DNA of 6,532 nucleotides, taken from assembly GCA_002449555.1 (NCBI GenBank), contig DJXA01000181.1, positions 1 through 6,532 on the forward strand, written 5' to 3'. The translations under genes and the position numbers were made by a program. The DNA comes from Atopobiaceae bacterium UBA7016. Lineage in GTDB: Bacteria > Actinomycetota > Coriobacteriia > Coriobacteriales > Atopobiaceae. Below, piece after piece: positions 4,808 through 6,532 of the stretch (position 1 is its first letter; every line of letters begins with the position of its first letter). The notes under the pieces are model-generated. The model did no database searches. It was given only the letters and a program-made list of their open reading frames with translations, and had not been told where the DNA came from.

Positions 4808-5902
4808 ATGCCGGTCTATGTTTGCGCCGAATCGGCCGTGCAGCACTACCGTTGCGCGCTCAGCCCTGCAGAATCGGACCGTTCGGCCCAGATCGAGAAC
4901 CTCGACGATGCGGTTTCTTTGAAACGAGACGTCAACCTGCTCAACCTGACGGGGCTCGGACTTCCGTCGCCTTCCGTGACAGAGCCGCTTCATGTGCTGG
5001 TTTCTGCAGGAACAAACAGGGGAAGAGCAAAGAGCGTTTTGCCCATGGCGTGGAACGGGCCGCTTCCAAAGGACGCGTTTCGCGAAGTGCAAAAAGATGC
5101 GTACGTAAGCTCTCCGGAGCTCACCTTCTTGCAGATGGCGCGCGTGCTCGACCTGGTTTCGCTCGTCGAGCTGGGAATGGAGTTCTGCGGTACGTATCGC
5201 CGGGAGGCGGTAAACGGACAGACCATCTACGACCAGCCCACGCTTACCACGCCGCGTAAGCTCGCGCAGTTCCTCGACGCGGCCGGCCAGGCGCATGGGG
5301 TCAAGGCGGCTCGCCAGGCGCTGAAGTACGTGGTGCCCGACTCGGCATCGCCTCTTGAGACCATCGTGTACCTGCTGCTTTGCCTGCCGCGCAGGCTGGG
5401 CGGGTACGCGTTTCCCACGCCAAAGCTCAACGCGGCTATCAAGCTGGGCAAGTGGGGGCGACGGCATACGCTGCGCAGGTCATCGGTGCCAGATCTGTAT
5501 TGGCAAGACGCGAAGATCGACCTCGAATGCCACGGAAAGGTGCACGAGCTTGAGAAGACGCGTACCGAAGACTCGATGCGCCGAAAGGCGCTCGAGCGCA
5601 TGGGCGTTGAGGTCATCGAGCTGACGTATGACGAGGTAAAGGACCAGAAGCTCTTTTCCGCAACGGTTCGGCGGTTGGCAAACAGGCTCGGCATCAGGCT
5701 GCGTGCCCGCAGCGAGCGCGGCTTTGACGAGCACGAAAAAGCGCTTCGAGACGCATTGCTGCCAACCGAAGAAATCCCTGGTCGCCTATGGAAAGAGGAT
5801 ATCGCCTCTGAGGAGTTTGAGAGTTGGGAAGGCGAAGAGCTTCCCCCAGAGTATGACTCGTGGGAAGTCTATATGGCAGATGGGGACGATACCGAGCTTT
5901 GA
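4808..5902 (+). CDS. DUF559/AbiEi-like protein with PD-(D/E)XK nuclease-type C-terminal domain
   Basis: The 364-residue protein has the layout of the actinobacterial proteins annotated as AbiEi-type antitoxin-like or DUF559 domain proteins. An N-terminal half carries GLGLPSPSVTEPLHVLVS (about 49-66) and the TSPARTxxDLA-like segment VSSPELTFLQMARVLDLVSL (100-119). A helical linker follows (about 148-176), then a Vsr/DUF559-like fold: SPLET at 181-185, PDLYW 228-232, KIDLECHG 236-243 with Glu240, His246, then TEDSMRRKALERMGVEVIELT (253-273). The classical Lys of the E-x-K motif is not evident, so activity is uncertain. An acidic tail (about 329-364) is unusual. Start: AAAGGGG 4 bases upstream. 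The gene sits between argG and argH and ends 38 bases before argH, perhaps transcribed with it. No partner toxin gene is present, and its biological role is unknown. Confidence 0.8.
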   Translation: MPVYVCAESAVQHYRCALSPAESDRSAQIENLDDAVSLKRDVNLLNLTGLGLPSPSVTEPLHVLVSAGTNRGRAKSVLPMAWNGPLPKDAFREVQKDAYVSSPELTFLQMARVLDLVSLVELGMEFCGTYRREAVNGQTIYDQPTLTTPRKLAQFLDAAGQAHGVKAARQALKYVVPDSASPLETIVYLLLCLPRRLGGYAFPTPKLNAAIKLGKWGRRHTLRRSSVPDLYWQDAKIDLECHGKVHELEKTRTEDSMRRKALERMGVEVIELTYDEVKDQKLFSATVRRLANRLGIRLRARSERGFDEHEKALRDALLPTEEIPGRLWKEDIASEEFESWEGEELPPEYDSWEVYMADGDDTEL

Positions 5903-5940
5903 TAAGCTTTCATGCGGAAATCCCAAACAAGGAGGAAGCT

Positions 5941-6532
5941 ATGGCGCTGTGGAGCGGCAGGTTTGAAGAGGGAATGAGCGACTTTGCGCTGAAATGGGGC
6001 GCGTCGCTGCAGGACGACAAGATCATGGCCTCGCAGGACATCGCGGGCTCGATCGCGCACGCCACGATGCTGGCAAAGAACGGCATCATCTCTGAGGAAG
6101 ATTTGGCAGAGATCAAGGCGGGCCTCACGCAGATCGACGCCGAGATTGAGGCAGGGCAGTTCGTCTGGGACGATGACCACGACGAGGACGTGCACATGGC
6201 GGTTGAGGGCGAGCTGACGCGCCGCATCGGCACGGCCGGCGCGCGCCTGCACACGGGCCGCTCGCGCAACGACCAGGTGGCAACCGACATCCGCCTGCTT
6301 GCAAAAGACCTGGCAGCAGGCCTCATGCGCGAGAACCTGGCCACCCGTGAGGTGCTGGTCAACCTTGCCGCAGAGCACCTCGGCGTGGTCATGCCTGGCT
6401 ATACGCACCTGCAGCACGCGCAGCCTGTGCTGCTCTCGCACCATCTGCTCGCGTACTACTGGATGCTCGAGCGCGACTTCGCGCGCCTGCTCAACGCCTA
6501 CGACGCTGCCGACGCAAACCCGCTGGGTGCGG
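5941..6532 (+). CDS. argH: Argininosuccinate lyase, N-terminal part (cut by window end)
   Basis: The enzyme splits argininosuccinate into arginine and fumarate, the last step of the pathway, as a homotetramer of the fumarase/aspartase superfamily. The 197 complete codons here are about 40 percent of the usual 460-470 residues. The N-terminal LWSGRFEEG signature, DEDVHMAVEGELTRRIG, TGRSRNDQVATD (substrate-binding region 1) and GYTHLQHAQPVLLSHH (region with the catalytic-site His) are all present in order. The start at 5941 has a strong GGAGG (5931-5935) 5 bases upstream. No promoter or terminator is seen in the 38-base gap after the nuclease-like gene, so co-transcription with it is likely. 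The frame runs open to the last base. Confidence 0.97.
   Translation, partial: MALWSGRFEEGMSDFALKWGASLQDDKIMASQDIAGSIAHATMLAKNGIISEEDLAEIKAGLTQIDAEIEAGQFVWDDDHDEDVHMAVEGELTRRIGTAGARLHTGRSRNDQVATDIRLLAKDLAAGLMRENLATREVLVNLAAEHLGVVMPGYTHLQHAQPVLLSHHLLAYYWMLERDFARLLNAYDAADANPLGA

Noticed and set aside
1..6532. CRISPR array
   Set aside because: No regularly spaced repeats of 23-40 bases with unique spacers occur. The repeats present are short boxes or single inverted and direct pairs.

Overview
The window looks like high-GC actinobacterial DNA, most likely from a gut or host-associated member of the Coriobacteriia. This rests on GC-rich codon use, the general look of ArgG and ArgH, and the DUF559/AbiEi-like protein style. 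The taxon is an inference; no marker gene here settles it.

Left part (1 to about 2280): the end of an integrative element (prophage or other genomic island) that continues beyond the left edge. On the minus strand it carries a complete tyrosine recombinase, then a 78-residue protein of unknown function, then a strong factor-independent terminator. The first 300 bases have no credible gene but hold three 9-base-spaced repeats and three hairpins. Three TGTACACC boxes lie just ahead of the integrase start and may be arm-type binding sites or an operator.

Junction (2258-2580): a tRNA-Lys(UUU)-like sequence with intact anticodon loop, variable loop, T arm and 3' CCA but a collapsed D arm. It is best read as the attachment site (attR) of the element; a tRNA pseudogene is the alternative. 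Its 3' end and the terminator that follows are repeated 171-172 bases further on, with three GC-rich hairpins and other T-arm-like scraps between and after. This suggests repeated integration or duplication at one tRNA locus.

Right part (2583 onward): resident chromosome. A 71-residue minus-strand protein starts with a double-glycine-leader-like segment. Then comes the arginine locus: a 27-residue leader peptide with 8 arginines, a competing antiterminator and terminator, then argG (complete), a terminator, a 180-base element bounded by 38-base inverted repeats, a gene for a DUF559/AbiEi-like protein with a PD-(D/E)XK-type C-terminal domain, and argH (cut by the right edge). ArgG and ArgH catalyse the last two steps from citrulline to arginine. 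The leader predicts that argG is controlled by ribosome-mediated attenuation in response to arginyl-tRNA supply. The nuclease-like gene and its palindromic element interrupt argG-argH, and argH follows that gene by only 38 bases, so the two may be co-transcribed.

The two strongest leads are the arginine attenuator and the inverted-repeat element paired with the nuclease-like gene.
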